Positions 11,933-12,661 of a stretch of DNA of 12,661 bases are shown here, piece by piece (position 1 is the first letter of the stretch; the number at the start of each line of letters is the position of its first letter). This stretch comes from Salinirussus sp. GTDB lineage: Archaea; Halobacteriota; Halobacteria; Halobacteriales; Haloarculaceae. The stretch is taken from NCBI GenBank assembly GCA_028275005.1, contig JAQCNN010000086.1, forward strand, positions 1 through 12,661, in the 5' to 3' direction. The translations under genes were made by a program, and so were the position numbers. The notes under the pieces are model-generated. The model was given only the letters and a program-made list of their open reading frames with translations, did no database searches and was not told the DNA's origin.

Positions 11933-12661
11933 TCAGTCCCTGGGGTGGAACCGTTTCACGGCCGCCCGGACCGAGCTAGTGTCACCGAGGAAGGTGACCC
12001 GGTCACCGCGGTCGACCGTCTCGTCGGCGGCCGGGACGTGTGCGTCCTCGCCCTGTCCGACCTCCGCGATGAGACACCCCCCGGGGATCTCGCTGTTGAG
12101 TTCCTCGATCGTCCTGCCACTGATATCGTTGGCAGTCACCTCGATCTCCTGGATGTCGTGGCCGTCCCCGATATCGTGCATCCAGTGTGCCAGCTCCGGC
12201 CGTTCGATCTCGTTGTCGATGGTGAACGCCGTCGCCATCGGGTCGTCGACGGCGGTGACGTCCATCGAGTCGAAGGCAGCGACGTTCTCCGGCTGATTCA
12301 CCCGCGAGTACACCTCCTTGACGTCGTATTTCGTGTTGACCGTCTGGCAGGCGAGGAGATTCACGTTGTCGTCCTCGGTGGCCGCGACGAAGATCTTGGC
12401 CTCGTCGATGCCTGCATTCCGGAGTGTCGACTGCTCGGTGCCGTCGCCTTCGATAACGGTGAACCCTTCAGCGCGTGATTGCTCCTTTGCTGTCTCGTCG
12501 TCCTCGACGATAACGACGAACTCGCCTCGCTCCTCCAGCCGTGTGGCGAGCGCCCGGCCAACCCGGCCCCCGCCGATGATGATTGTACGCATTGGTGTTA
12601 CTCCGAGGAAGTCGCCTATCTGCCGTGCGAGTCCGGCCTCGACCGCGACAGTCGCGAAGAT
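11933..12661 (-). CDS. TrkA/RCK-domain protein, probably C-terminal part of a cation antiporter (partial at right edge)
   Basis: From Met at 12592 the sequence is a complete RCK unit of 219 residues. An N-terminal nucleotide-binding half has 'IIIGGGRVGRAL' (GxGxxG-type loop) and an acidic residue after strand 2 ('VVIVEDDE'), followed by 'EGDGTEQSTLRNAGI' and 'VAATEDDNVNLLACQ'. A TrkA_C half covers about 146-215 ('IQEIEVTANDISGRTI'). RCK domains bind NAD(H) or nucleotides and gate K+ or Na+/H+ transporters. The same frame stays open for 23 further codons to the window edge and reads '..TVAVEAGLARQIGDFLGVTP'. This looks like the end of a transmembrane helix running into the linker, with no TATA box before Met 12592. 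I therefore infer a fusion in which a membrane antiporter or channel precedes the RCK domain. The alternative is a free-standing TrkA starting at 12592. Confidence 0.85.
   Translation of the reverse strand: MFATVAVEAGLARQIGDFLGVTPMRTIIIGGGRVGRALATRLEERGEFVVIVEDDETAKEQSRAEGFTVIEGDGTEQSTLRNAGIDEAKIFVAATEDDNVNLLACQTVNTKYDVKEVYSRVNQPENVAAFDSMDVTAVDDPMATAFTIDNEIERPELAHWMHDIGDGHDIQEIEVTANDISGRTIEELNSEIPGGCLIAEVGQGEDAHVPAADETVDRGDRVTFLGDTSSVRAAVKRFHPRD

Noticed and set aside
1..12661. Search for CRISPR arrays, tRNA genes, insertion sequences and att-like direct repeats
   Set aside because: No regularly spaced repeats, no tRNA-like cloverleaf and no transposase motif were seen by eye; a weak or unusual RNA gene could be missed without a covariance search.

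Overview
The window looks like chromosomal DNA from a haloarchaeon (class Halobacteria). The coding regions are GC-rich, most predicted proteins are acidic, several start codons lie about 23-32 nt downstream of an archaeal TATA box (leaderless-type promoters), and the gene content includes a halorhodopsin, methenyl-tetrahydromethanopterin cyclohydrolase (Mch), an archaeal phosphoglycolate phosphatase, a GTPBP1-type GTPase and a TrkA/RCK domain. The genus cannot be settled from sequence alone. The halorhodopsin resembles the Natronomonas type more than the Halobacterium salinarum type.

Layout. 1-111 (+) is the 3' end of a membrane-protein gene that enters from the left edge. It overlaps tail-to-tail with a small zinc-finger gene (99-302, -). 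Next come a membrane-anchored J-domain protein (385-999, +), phosphoglycolate phosphatase (1120-1851, +) and a GTPBP1-family GTPase (2027-3685, +). A minus-strand block follows, transcribed as mch (5872-4943), then a tightly coupled conserved hypothetical (4940-4455), then a HAD hydrolase with its own TATA box (4415-3735). Divergent from mch are two membrane-protein genes of unknown role (5994-6152 and about 6266-6847).

The centre of interest is 6848-8040: an AT-richer regulatory stretch with two TATA boxes and two short inverted repeats, a halorhodopsin gene (7145-8011), and a T-rich terminator. The predicted protein keeps the chloride-pump motif (Thr-Ser-Ala at bacteriorhodopsin positions 85/89/96), the Schiff-base Lys and its Asp counterion. 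It has lost two helix prolines (bacteriorhodopsin Pro50 and Pro186) and changes a retinal-pocket residue (Met118 to Ile). It is therefore an unusual halorhodopsin.

Downstream are three small single genes, each with its own TATA box: a two-helix membrane protein, a single-pass surface protein and an acidic cytosolic protein. The right end is minus-strand: a single-gene OLD-like ATPase with a TOPRIM region whose expected Asp-x-Asp motif is not evident, a two-helix membrane protein, and a TrkA (RCK) domain. The RCK reading frame stays open to the window edge, so it is probably the C-terminal half of a larger cation antiporter or channel. No tRNA, rRNA, CRISPR array, insertion sequence or phage module was seen. 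The genes look like independently transcribed housekeeping and accessory units, not one large system. The only clear co-transcription signal is mch with its coupled partner.
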